A DNA stretch of 64,000 nucleotides. Source: an uncultured Lachnospiraceae bacterium (GTDB lineage: Bacteria; Bacillota; Clostridia; Lachnospirales; Lachnospiraceae). The notes beneath the pieces are model-generated. The model searched no databases and had not been told where the DNA came from. It was given only the letters and a program-made list of their open reading frames with translations. The stretch spans positions 49,154-113,153 of the forward strand of contig CAJUCN010000005.1 in the NCBI GenBank assembly GCA_910585005.1, written 5' to 3'. A program made the translations under genes and the position numbers. Shown piece after piece: positions 34,388 to 42,671 of this stretch; within the stretch, counting starts at the first letter, position 1; each line of letters starts with the position of its first letter.

Positions 34388-34964
34388 GGATTTGTTGGAA
34401 ATACTGATCGCATCCTCACTGATAAGCAATGTAGTGCTGAGTCAGTTTTTGGGGCTTTGTCCTTTTCTTGGGGTATCAAAAAAGACAGGGACGGCGGCAG
34501 GAATGGGGACGGCAGTTATTTTTGTTATCACCCTTGCTTCGGCAGTGGCAGGTGCAATCTACCAATATATTCTGCTTCCCTTTGATTTAACTTATTTGCA
34601 GACCATCGTCTTTATCCTTGTGATCGCGGCGTTGGTTCAGTTTGTGGAAATGTTTTTGAAGAAATTTATGAAGCCCTTGTATCAGGCTCTTGGTGTATAT
34701 CTTCCGTTGATCACAACCAACTGTGCAGTGCTTGGGGTTGCGCTTACAAACGTTCAAAAAAAGTATGGGATCTTGGAAGGAATCGTCAATGGATTTGCTA
34801 CGGCTGTAGGTTTTACCGTTGCAATTGTGATCCTGGCGGGTATCCGTGAAAAAATGGAATATAATGACATCTCAGAATCTTTTAAAGGAATGCCCATTGT
34901 CCTTATTACAGCAGGGCTTATGGCAATTGCTTTTTGTGGATTTTCAGGGTTAAAGTTCTTTTAA
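34380..34964 (+). CDS. rnfA: Rnf complex subunit A
   Basis: A 194-residue membrane subunit with six helices, paralogous to RnfE. LGLCPFLGV and ITTNCAVLGVAL carry the two cysteines expected to share the intramembrane [2Fe-2S] with RnfE. It overlaps rnfE by 8 bases, with AAAGGAGGAAG as ribosome binding site inside the rnfE tail coding region. Confidence 0.95.
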   Translation: MVKDLLEILIASSLISNVVLSQFLGLCPFLGVSKKTGTAAGMGTAVIFVITLASAVAGAIYQYILLPFDLTYLQTIVFILVIAALVQFVEMFLKKFMKPLYQALGVYLPLITTNCAVLGVALTNVQKKYGILEGIVNGFATAVGFTVAIVILAGIREKMEYNDISESFKGMPIVLITAGLMAIAFCGFSGLKFF

Positions 34965-35004
34965 GACATCCTTACACAGGCTGGAAGAAAGGCAGGGTAA
35001 TAAG

Positions 35005-35805
35005 ATGGAAGTAACAGGAGTATTAATGGCTGTGCTCGTAGTTGGAGGTGTTGGGGCATTTATCGGCATCTTTCTGGGCATTGCAGCGATAAAGTTTAAA
35101 GTGGATGTGGATGAGAAGGAGGAGGCCGTTTTAGCGGCTCTTCCAGGAAATAACTGTGGCGGATGCGGTTTTCCCGGCTGCAGTGGTCTTGCGGCAGCGA
35201 TCGCAAAAGGTGAGGCAGCGGTGAATGCCTGTCCGGTAGGCGGAGAGCCTGTGGGGAAGGTGATTGCCCGGATCATGGGGGTAGAGGCCGGGGAAACTAC
35301 CCGGATGACAGCATTCGTCAAATGTCAGGGAGATTGTGATAAAGTGACCCTGGACTACGAATATCATGGGATTGAAGACTGCAGGATGCTTTCTTTTGTG
35401 CCCAACGGGGGCGCGAAAAGTTGTAATTATGGGTGTCTGGGATTTGGAAGCTGTGTGCAGGTATGCCCGTTTGATGCCATTCATGTAATCAATCAAGTGG
35501 CGGTGGTGGATAAGGAAAAATGTAAAGCCTGCGGAAAATGTGTAGCGGTGTGTCCCAAGCAGTTGATCGAATTGATCCCTTATGATGCAAAATATGTGGT
35601 GGCATGCAGTTCCCAGGATAAAGGACCGGTTACCATGAAGGATTGTACAGCAGGGTGCATCGGATGCCAGCTTTGCAAGAAAAATTGTCCGGCGAATGCA
35701 GTGGAAGTGACAAATTTCCATGCCAAAATAGATTATGATAAATGTGAAGGCTGTGGAGTTTGTGTGGAAAAATGCCCCAGGAAGTCAATTGTAGAACATG
35801 AATGA
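35005..35805 (+). CDS. rnfB: Rnf complex subunit B (polyferredoxin)
   Basis: A 266-residue subunit that accepts electrons from reduced ferredoxin. An N-terminal membrane anchor (about 5-27) is followed by the Fe-S domain NNCGGCGFPGCSG at about 50, then four further ferredoxin-like cysteine clusters (GCLGFGSCVQVCP, CKACGKCVAVCP, CIGCQLCKKNCP, CEGCGVCVEKCP). It completes the operon. The complex couples ferredoxin oxidation and NAD+ reduction to Na+ or H+ export, the main respiratory device of many anaerobic Firmicutes. Confidence 0.95.
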   Translation: MEVTGVLMAVLVVGGVGAFIGIFLGIAAIKFKVDVDEKEEAVLAALPGNNCGGCGFPGCSGLAAAIAKGEAAVNACPVGGEPVGKVIARIMGVEAGETTRMTAFVKCQGDCDKVTLDYEYHGIEDCRMLSFVPNGGAKSCNYGCLGFGSCVQVCPFDAIHVINQVAVVDKEKCKACGKCVAVCPKQLIELIPYDAKYVVACSSQDKGPVTMKDCTAGCIGCQLCKKNCPANAVEVTNFHAKIDYDKCEGCGVCVEKCPRKSIVEHE

Positions 35806-35835
35806 GCCTGTGTGGGAAGATAGAAAGGAGCCTGG

Positions 35836-36882
35836 ATGGACGGAAAGAAAGATCAGATAATGGTGAGATTAGGAAGTACAGGAATTGAAGTAAATAAAAA
35901 TGGGTTTGGCGCACTGCCGATCCAGAGAATCAGCGATGAGGAAGCGGTGTATCTTTTGAAAAAAGCCTATCAGGGGGGAATCCGTTTTTTTGATACGGCG
36001 AGAGGATACAGCGACAGTGAACATAAATTGGGACTGGCGTTTGAAAAAATTAGGGAATCCTTGTTTATTGCTACAAAATCTGGTGCCGTAACGGGGGAAG
36101 GGATGCGTAAGGATCTGGCGGATAGCCTTTCCAATTTACGCACAGACTATATTGATATTTATCAGTTCCATAATCCCGCATTTTGTCCGAAGCCGGGTGA
36201 TGGGAGCGGATTATACGAGGCGGCGCTGGAAGCGAAGAAGGAAGGGAAGATCCGCCATATTGGAATTACCAACCACAGGCTTTCGGTAGCCGGAGAAGCG
36301 ATTTCCAGCGGGCTTTACGAGACACTACAGTTTCCTTTTTGCTATCTGGCCACGGAAAAGGAGGAAGGTTTGGTGGAAGGCTGCCGGAAGGCGGATATGG
36401 GATTTATCGCCATGAAGGCTCTTTCAGGCGGATTGATCACCAATTCCGCAGCGGCGTATGCTCATGCGGCACAGTTTGAAAACGTGTTGCCTATATGGGG
36501 CGTTCAGCGTGAAAAGGAACTTGACGAATTCTTGTCTTATATTAGCCAGCCGCCAGCGATGACGGAAGAAAGGAAGGCGTTAATCGAAAAAGACCGCAAA
36601 GAACTTGCAGGGGAATTCTGTAGAGGGTGCGGATATTGTATGCCTTGTCCGGTGGGAATCGAGATCAATAATTGTGCCAGGATGTCATTATTGCTGCGCC
36701 GTTCCCCATCCCAGCTTCAATTAACAGAGGAAGCGAAGGAGAAAATGATGAAGATCAAAGACTGCCTGCAATGTAATCAGTGTAAGGGTAAATGTCCTTA
36801 TGGGCTGGATACTCCCACACTGCTTAGGAAAAATCTTGAAGACTATGAAAACGTGCTTGCAGGCAGGGTCAAAGTGCAGTAG
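35836..36882 (+). CDS. Aldo/keto reductase with C-terminal ferredoxin-like domain
   Basis: A 348-residue protein. The N-terminal 255 residues form an aldo/keto reductase barrel with the catalytic aspartate and tyrosine in FFDTARGYSDSE and the lysine in IATKSGAV. The C-terminal part has two cysteine clusters, CRGCGYCMPCPVGIEI and CLQCNQCKGKCPYGLDT, able to bind [4Fe-4S] clusters. It starts 30 bases after rnfB with AAAGGAG as ribosome binding site. This family is widespread in clostridia but its substrate is unknown; the position may reflect use of ferredoxin electrons, which is inference. Confidence 0.9.
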   Translation: MDGKKDQIMVRLGSTGIEVNKNGFGALPIQRISDEEAVYLLKKAYQGGIRFFDTARGYSDSEHKLGLAFEKIRESLFIATKSGAVTGEGMRKDLADSLSNLRTDYIDIYQFHNPAFCPKPGDGSGLYEAALEAKKEGKIRHIGITNHRLSVAGEAISSGLYETLQFPFCYLATEKEEGLVEGCRKADMGFIAMKALSGGLITNSAAAYAHAAQFENVLPIWGVQREKELDEFLSYISQPPAMTEERKALIEKDRKELAGEFCRGCGYCMPCPVGIEINNCARMSLLLRRSPSQLQLTEEAKEKMMKIKDCLQCNQCKGKCPYGLDTPTLLRKNLEDYENVLAGRVKVQ

Positions 36883-36913
36883 GAATATAATTAAAGGAAA
36901 AGGTTGAGAATCT

Positions 36914-38044
36914 ATGCGTTTACCGGGAGATAATGACGAGAGGGGTATGGGGATGCCTGTCATTTATACCATTGTTGCGGTTTCTGCTTTTATCCTGCTG
37001 ATCCTTGTGGTGGTATTTATCAGTAATCAGAAGCCCAGCCGTTCTAACCGGAAGTCTGATATGGCGGCTAACGCCACAGAAGTTCCTGATGAAGAGGCTG
37101 TGAAATTTGCCGAAGGGCAGGAGGATATCGAGCAGTTATATAAAGAGGGTAAGCTGCGGGCAGAAAACTTGGACTTTTGGGGGATGTATCAAAATGATCC
37201 TGTGCTCATAGAAGAGGCACAGCCTACGGAAAGTCCTGAACCTACGCCATCCCATGAGCCTACGGACGAAGAAAAAGCCAGCGATGGGCTGCATGTCCAA
37301 GTGACTTATAAGGATGGGACGACGGAGTGGTTGGAAATTTCAGAGAAGATTCCATTATACACCTATGATTTCACTAATATTAAGATTACCAATGACCAAA
37401 TGGAATATTTTGTGGACGGGGAAAAATGTTCCTGGCTGGGGGTTGATCTGTCGAAAAAAAGTGGAAGCGTGGATTTTGAGGCGCTTCGTGCAAATGGAAT
37501 TGATTTTGTCATGCTTCGGGTAGGGAGCAGGGGATATGAGACGGGGCTTCTTTCCCTGGACGAAAGCTTTGAGGAGAATATCACCAATGCCCGGAAAGCA
37601 GGGCTGGAAGTGGGAGTTACCTTCTTCTCCCAGGCTTTGGATGTGGAGGAAGCGGTGGAGGAGGCTGAGTTTGTGATCAGTAACCTGCTTGCCCATGAGG
37701 TTAATTATCCCATTGCATTTGATATGGAATATATAGCCAATGACAAGGCACGGATCGATATTTTAGACAAGGAAGAGAAAACCCAGATTGCGGAAACTTT
37801 TCTGCGGACTGTAGAGGGAGAAGGATACCGTGGAATCTTGTATGGAAATACATCATGGATTTTGGGTGAATTGGTTCCGGATAAGATTTTGCGGGAATTT
37901 GATGTGTGGGTTACGGATCAAGCCCCGGTCCCGGATTTTCCGTACCAGTTTCGGATGTGGAAATATGCGGTGAACCAAGAGATACCGGGGATTGAAAATA
38001 AGGCGTCCTATGTGATCAGTTTTGTGGATTATACCCGTAAATAA
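36914..38044 (+). CDS. Membrane-anchored GH25 (lysozyme-like) protein
   Basis: A 376-residue protein with one N-terminal membrane segment (IYTIVAVSAFILLILVVVFI, about 17-36), an extracytoplasmic acidic and proline-containing linker with EPTPSHEPT, and a C-terminal GH25 muramidase domain (about 175-376). The catalytic aspartate region is GVDLSKKSGSVDFEALRANG, with the further acids in IAFDMEYI. It probably cleaves or binds peptidoglycan at the cell surface. It overlaps the convergent AP2/HNH-relic gene by 16 bases at its 3' end. Confidence 0.87.
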   Translation: MRLPGDNDERGMGMPVIYTIVAVSAFILLILVVVFISNQKPSRSNRKSDMAANATEVPDEEAVKFAEGQEDIEQLYKEGKLRAENLDFWGMYQNDPVLIEEAQPTESPEPTPSHEPTDEEKASDGLHVQVTYKDGTTEWLEISEKIPLYTYDFTNIKITNDQMEYFVDGEKCSWLGVDLSKKSGSVDFEALRANGIDFVMLRVGSRGYETGLLSLDESFEENITNARKAGLEVGVTFFSQALDVEEAVEEAEFVISNLLAHEVNYPIAFDMEYIANDKARIDILDKEEKTQIAETFLRTVEGEGYRGILYGNTSWILGELVPDKILREFDVWVTDQAPVPDFPYQFRMWKYAVNQEIPGIENKASYVISFVDYTRK

Positions 38045-38826
38045 TCAGTGATCTTTGAAGAAATGCAAAGACCGGAATAGATGTCGGCATAAGCGGAAGG
38101 AGACAGGTTCTCAATGTAATTGGGAGAAAAGTTTTTGCTTATGCCGGCTTTTTTTAAGATATCAATTGCTTTATTATAGGCGATGGCGGCTTCTATACTG
38201 CTTTTATAAGAGCCGATTACATAATTGCCATTAATGTGTATTTTGGCAACATAACAAATTCCTGATTTGGTGCGGCGTCTGGTCACACCATGGTATGTGT
38301 TGAATATCTCTATATTTTCGTAACGAAAATCCATGTTATCCCCGTTGGAAAAACAATAATCCCGGCCTGGGACGGCGTAATTCTTGATGCCATAGCGGTT
38401 TACGATATTGACCTGCATCCCATAATCAGCCACAAAAAAATGCCGGCCTCTTTTCATGATCTTGTGGGAAGAATAATAAAACAGGTCGTCAAAATCAAAT
38501 TTGAATATTTCGCTGGGGGAAAGATAATATTCAAAATAATTTTTCCGCATATAGATAGGGGTGGAAAAATAAATATGATTATCCCGGAAATTGATGAGCG
38601 ACACCCATTTGTTAAAGGGCAGGACACGGTGGGCGGAATGGTCATGCAGCGTCAAGGCAGCGTCAAATACTAAGGAGGTGCCTTCCAGATAGGCGGCATA
38701 AGCTATGGGAGCAGTGTCATAACTGCCCAGGCTGATATGCTTTCTCTTATAGGTAATGGAAGAACGGTAGTAGATACTGCCGTCTTTTTTGTGTGCGGTA
38801 AATACGCCGGGAAGTTTCTGATCCAT
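38029..38826 (-). CDS. Protein with two AP2-like domains and a degenerate HNH core
   Basis: A 265-residue protein. Residues about 7-48 (GVFTAHKKDGSIYYRSSI, then SLGSYDTAPIAYAAY) and about 178-224 (YHGVTRRRTKSGICYVAKI, then VIGSYKSSIEAAIAYNKA) both have the AP2 pattern of a three-stranded sheet followed by a helix. Between them, around 155-175, SNGDNMDFRYENIEIFN matches the end of an HNH homing-endonuclease core, but the preceding catalytic histidines are missing. I read it as a domesticated relic of an HNH-AP2 endonuclease that may keep DNA binding. The ribosome binding site is AAGGAG. It is convergent with and overlaps the GH25 gene. Confidence 0.7.
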   Translation of the reverse strand: MDQKLPGVFTAHKKDGSIYYRSSITYKRKHISLGSYDTAPIAYAAYLEGTSLVFDAALTLHDHSAHRVLPFNKWVSLINFRDNHIYFSTPIYMRKNYFEYYLSPSEIFKFDFDDLFYYSSHKIMKRGRHFFVADYGMQVNIVNRYGIKNYAVPGRDYCFSNGDNMDFRYENIEIFNTYHGVTRRRTKSGICYVAKIHINGNYVIGSYKSSIEAAIAYNKAIDILKKAGISKNFSPNYIENLSPSAYADIYSGLCISSKITDYLRV

Positions 38827-39044
38827 GACAACTCCTTGAATTTTTATCCTTCATCATTGTATCAAAAATATTTAAAATTTCCTATATTTTTGAAAAAAAT
38901 ACCCGGATAAGTAAATTTTAGAAATATTTTTGGCAGTAACTGTATAAAATATTAAAGAACTGTTACATAAGTGTGACAGTTTTAGGAAAAAATTCCCCTG
39001 AAAGAAGACAGGCCGTAAAAGGACGGAAAACATGGAGGATCATT

Positions 39045-39689
39045 ATGTATAAGAAATTTATTATCCAATTGTTTTTGGGAAATATGCTGTTAGGCGTAAG
39101 CTGGTTTTGTGTAAAGGGAGCACAGTTAACGCTGTTTGCTGCTACGCCTGCATTTCAACTGGCTCTTGCAGAAGAAATAGAAGAAATACCTGATGAGGAG
39201 AAACCAAAAGCGGATCATTTTTTTGGTATGCTTAAGAAAGCGGCTTCCGGACAACGGATTGTGGACTATTCTGTGCTGGAACAGGAATACCAATATCTGT
39301 TGTCGGATGAAGATTATAATGCCTTGCTGAAAATTGTACAGGCCGAGGCGGGAAATGAAGATGAAGAAGGGAAAATGCTTGTGGCGGGCGTAGTGTTAAA
39401 CCGGGTTAAGAGCACGCGGTTTCCTGATAGTGTACAAAAGGTAGTCATGCAGCAAAAAGACGGAGTATACCAGTTTTCACCGGTTGCCAACGGCACATAC
39501 AATAAAGTAAAAGTCACCCAGGAGACAGTGGACGCAGTAGAAAGAGTATTAAAAGGGGAAGATATCTCCCAAGGCGCGCTTTATTTTGCTGCAAGAAAGT
39601 ATGCCGATCCGGAAAAGATGAAATGGTTTGACTGCTCTCTTACAAGATTGTTTGAGCATGGAGGACATGAATTCTATACAAATAGCTGA
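39045..39689 (+). CDS. SleB-like cell wall hydrolase
   Basis: A 214-residue exported protein. The N-terminus is a signal sequence or anchor (FIIQLFLGNMLLGVSWFCVK), and the C-terminal half is a Hydrolase_2/SleB domain (NALLKIVQAEAGNEDEEGKM, AGVVLNRVKS) containing the catalytic glutamate of spore-cortex lytic transglycosylases. It lacks a peptidoglycan-binding repeat, so it may act on vegetative wall rather than spore cortex. The start at 39045 follows GGAGG by 9 bases; the earlier ATG at 38973 adds non-family residues. Confidence 0.85.
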   Translation: MYKKFIIQLFLGNMLLGVSWFCVKGAQLTLFAATPAFQLALAEEIEEIPDEEKPKADHFFGMLKKAASGQRIVDYSVLEQEYQYLLSDEDYNALLKIVQAEAGNEDEEGKMLVAGVVLNRVKSTRFPDSVQKVVMQQKDGVYQFSPVANGTYNKVKVTQETVDAVERVLKGEDISQGALYFAARKYADPEKMKWFDCSLTRLFEHGGHEFYTNS

Positions 39690-39707
39690 GAAATCTAAGC
39701 CTTTTCA

Positions 39708-39736
39708 TTGTAAAAATGCTTCTTCTGTGATAAAAT
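39708..39736 (+). promoter_or_regulatory. Candidate promoter of thrC
   Basis: TTGTAA (39708-39713) and TAAAAT (39731-39736) are separated by 17 bases and lie 45 bases before the thrC start. Confidence 0.6.
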
Positions 39737-39779
39737 GAAAAACAGATTTTCAGGAGTATTTGCGAAAAGGAGTGTGATT

Positions 39780-41267
39780 ATGAACGTTTTATATAACAGT
39801 ACCAGAAGCAGGGGGATTGCCGTTACGGCGTCTGAGGCGATCCTAAAGGGGCTGTCTGACGATGGGGGATTGTTTGTGCCGGATCATATCCCGGCTCTCG
39901 ACAGATCCTTTCAGGAGTTATCGGAAATGACATACGGGCAGGTCGCCTATGAGGTGATGAAGCTGTATTTATCGGACTTTACCCGGGAAGAATTGGAAGA
40001 ATGTATTGCAAAGGCCTATGACTCCAAATTTGATACAGAAGAAATCGCCCCGTTAACAGAAGCGGAGGGAGTTTTTTACCTGGAATTGTTCCATGGCGCT
40101 ACGATTGCCTTTAAAGATATGGCATTATCGATCCTGCCGCATTTTATGACCACTTCCGCCAAGAAAAACCAGATCAAAAATGAAATTGTCATTTTGACTG
40201 CAACATCAGGGGATACAGGAAAGGCGGCGCTTGCAGGTTTTGCAGATGTGAAAGGGACAAGGATTGTTGTGTTCTATCCCAAGGATGGGGTAAGCCCCAT
40301 CCAGGAAAAGCAAATGGTTACCCAAAAAGGGGATAATACATATGTTGTGGGGATACACGGTAATTTTGACGATGCCCAGACGGGTGTAAAACAGATCTTT
40401 GGCGATAAGGAACTGGCTGCTTATATGGAAGAGAAGGGATTCCAGTTTTCTTCTGCAAATTCCATCAATATTGGACGTTTGGTGCCTCAGATCGTATATT
40501 ATGTATATGCATATGGAAAGCTTCTTAAGGAAGAACGCGTGAAAGATGGTGAAAAGATCAATGTTGTGGTTCCTACCGGAAACTTCGGCAACATTCTGGC
40601 GGCGTTTTATGCAAAGCAGATGGGGGTTCCAATCGGGAAGCTGATCTGTGCATCTAACGAAAATAAGGTTCTTTTTGATTTCTTCCGCACAGGAAGCTAT
40701 GACAGAAACAGAGAGTTTGTCCTTACTTCTTCTCCTTCTATGGATATTTTGATTTCCAGTAATTTAGAAAGGCTGATTTATCAGATTGCTGGGAACGACC
40801 CGGAGGCTAACAGAGGGTTTATGGAAGCGCTTGGGGATTGTGGGACTTATACCATCACGGAAGAGATGAAAGAAAAGCTTCAAGGTTTTTATGGAAATTA
40901 TGCAGACGAAGGGGAGACTGCACAGACCATACGCCGACTGTATGAGAGTACAGGGTATGTGATTGATACGCACACAGCGGTTGCATCTTGCGTATGCCAT
41001 AAATACCGGGAGGAAACAGGGGATCAAACGGTTACAGTGGCAGCGTCCACAGCAAGCCCTTACAAATTTACCAGAAGCGTAATGAAGGCAATTGATCCTA
41101 AATATGATGGCGTGGATGATTTTGAACTGGTAGATGAACTTTCCAGGATATCAGGCGTGAAGGTGCCTGGAGCCATCGGTGAAATTAGGGAAGCTCCTAT
41201 ATTGCATACCCATGTATGTGAAAAAACAGAAATGAAGCAGGCAGTAACAGATTTTTTGGGAATATAA
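39780..41267 (+). CDS. thrC: Threonine synthase
   Basis: A 495-residue PLP enzyme that converts O-phosphohomoserine to threonine. The N-terminal YNSTRSRGIAVTASEAILKG, the PLP lysine in FHGATIAFKDMALSILP, and the phosphate-binding TATSGDTGKAALAGF are all family typical. Length matches the long (fungal/proteobacterial-like) thrC class. AAAGGAG lies 7 bases before the ATG at 39780; an in-frame ATG at 39735 is not preferred. It stands alone, without hom or thrB nearby. Confidence 0.94.
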   Translation: MNVLYNSTRSRGIAVTASEAILKGLSDDGGLFVPDHIPALDRSFQELSEMTYGQVAYEVMKLYLSDFTREELEECIAKAYDSKFDTEEIAPLTEAEGVFYLELFHGATIAFKDMALSILPHFMTTSAKKNQIKNEIVILTATSGDTGKAALAGFADVKGTRIVVFYPKDGVSPIQEKQMVTQKGDNTYVVGIHGNFDDAQTGVKQIFGDKELAAYMEEKGFQFSSANSINIGRLVPQIVYYVYAYGKLLKEERVKDGEKINVVVPTGNFGNILAAFYAKQMGVPIGKLICASNENKVLFDFFRTGSYDRNREFVLTSSPSMDILISSNLERLIYQIAGNDPEANRGFMEALGDCGTYTITEEMKEKLQGFYGNYADEGETAQTIRRLYESTGYVIDTHTAVASCVCHKYREETGDQTVTVAASTASPYKFTRSVMKAIDPKYDGVDDFELVDELSRISGVKVPGAIGEIREAPILHTHVCEKTEMKQAVTDFLGI

Positions 41268-41303
41268 ATCATTAGGGGACAATATAGGGGGTACGAAGGG
41301 GAT

Positions 41304-42641
41304 ATGAAGCATATTTTAATGGTGGATGATGTTACGACAAATCTGAAATGTGCAGCGGAAGTTTTAAAGGGGGCATATGAAATTTCAACAGCTAAATCAG
41401 GGAGGCAGGCGCTGCTTTTTATGAAGCAGTCGATACCGGATCTGATCCTGCTTGATATTAATATGCCTGAGATGAGCGGATATGAGGTGATGGAAAAGCT
41501 TAAGGAAAATCCTGAAACCCAGGATATTCCAATTATATTTTTGACCGCCGAGACAGACAGGGAAAGCGAGATCAAGGGACTTAAAATGGGGGCGATGGAT
41601 TTTATCAGGAAACCCTTTGAACCGGAGATCATGCGAAGCAGAATCGATAAGATCCTGCAAATGACAGAGCAAAAGAGAGAGCTGATGAATTTCGTCCATA
41701 AGGACGGGCTTACGGATCTTCTCAACAGGAGATATCTGGAAAGCATGTTAAATAAAACAGACTCCGCAATGGAAAAGGGGTTTTTCATCTTGCTAGACCT
41801 GGACAATTTCAAGTGTGTAAACGATATCTTCGGACATGCTGTGGGAGATGAAGTATTGATCCGGTTTTCTAAAGTCCTTCAGGAGGAAGTTGAAAACAAA
41901 GATTCCGTATGCAGGGTAGGAGGAGACGAATTTATTGTCTTTATTTCCGGGGAAGGAGATAAGGATAAAGTCAAAAGCATTGCTCGAAGGATGATTGCAG
42001 GAATTGAATTTGAAGTAAACGATCTTTTATCTGATTCCTGTGATTTCAAGCTTTCAGTGTCCGCGGGAATTGCACAAAAGCCAGAGGATGGCAGTACCTT
42101 TTCGGAACTTTATTCCGCAGCGGATAAGGCGTTATATTATGTAAAGCAAAATGGAAAGCGCGGTTATCATTTCTTTAACGAGGAGGACAGGGGCAAAGAT
42201 CATGAGGAAGAAAATAATCTGATTGACCTTTTGCAATTACAGCGCCTGATCCAGGAAAAAGGGCAGAGCAGTGGCGCTTACCGTGTGGAATATGATGGGT
42301 TTAAGCGGATTTATCACTTTGTTTCCAGGTGTATGGGAAGGAAAAGCCAGGATGTGCAGTTAGTCCTTTTTACCTTGATGGATAAAGAAAAAAAGGAAAT
42401 AGAGATTGGAAGGGCGCTGCTTGCCATTGAAATATTGGAAGAGGCGGTATCAAAATCGCTTCGCCGGGGAGATGTGGCAACCAAATGCGGAAATACGCAA
42501 TATGTGGCAATTTTGATAAATGCCTCATCAGATAATGGGGCGCTGGTGATACGAAGAATCCGCAAAAAATTTGCGGAGCTTTGCGGGGATGACGGACTTA
42601 CGCTGGAATATGAGATGGTAAGTGTGGGAAAGAAAGAATAA
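41304..42641 (+). CDS. Response regulator with GGDEF domain and degenerate second GGDEF domain
   Basis: A 445-residue protein. Residues 1-120 are a receiver domain with phosphoacceptor D51 (LILLDINMPEMSGYE) and K103 (IRKPFEPE). Residues 130-292 are an active-looking diguanylate cyclase with RVGGDEFIVF (GGDEF 206-210). The RxxD inhibitory-site pattern five residues upstream is absent. Residues about 330-445 look like a second GGDEF fold in which the motif is replaced by CGNTQ (395-399), so it is probably inactive. It would make cyclic di-GMP in response to phosphorylation. No partner kinase is adjacent. Confidence 0.88.
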   Translation: MKHILMVDDVTTNLKCAAEVLKGAYEISTAKSGRQALLFMKQSIPDLILLDINMPEMSGYEVMEKLKENPETQDIPIIFLTAETDRESEIKGLKMGAMDFIRKPFEPEIMRSRIDKILQMTEQKRELMNFVHKDGLTDLLNRRYLESMLNKTDSAMEKGFFILLDLDNFKCVNDIFGHAVGDEVLIRFSKVLQEEVENKDSVCRVGGDEFIVFISGEGDKDKVKSIARRMIAGIEFEVNDLLSDSCDFKLSVSAGIAQKPEDGSTFSELYSAADKALYYVKQNGKRGYHFFNEEDRGKDHEEENNLIDLLQLQRLIQEKGQSSGAYRVEYDGFKRIYHFVSRCMGRKSQDVQLVLFTLMDKEKKEIEIGRALLAIEILEEAVSKSLRRGDVATKCGNTQYVAILINASSDNGALVIRRIRKKFAELCGDDGLTLEYEMVSVGKKE

Positions 42642-42644
42642 AAT

Positions 42645-42671
42645 AGCGCTGCCGGCGGCAGCGCTGTTTTT
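42645..42671. terminator. Bidirectional terminator between the GGDEF gene and citrate synthase
   Basis: AGCGCTGCC (42645-42653) pairs with GGCAGCGCT (42657-42665), followed by GTTTTT on the plus strand and by a T-rich run (ATTTTATT) on the minus strand. Confidence 0.9.

Noticed and set aside
38973..39044. Longer N-terminus of the SleB-like protein from the ATG at 38973
   Set aside because: No ribosome binding site at 38973, whereas GGAGG precedes 39045 and the signal sequence starts there.
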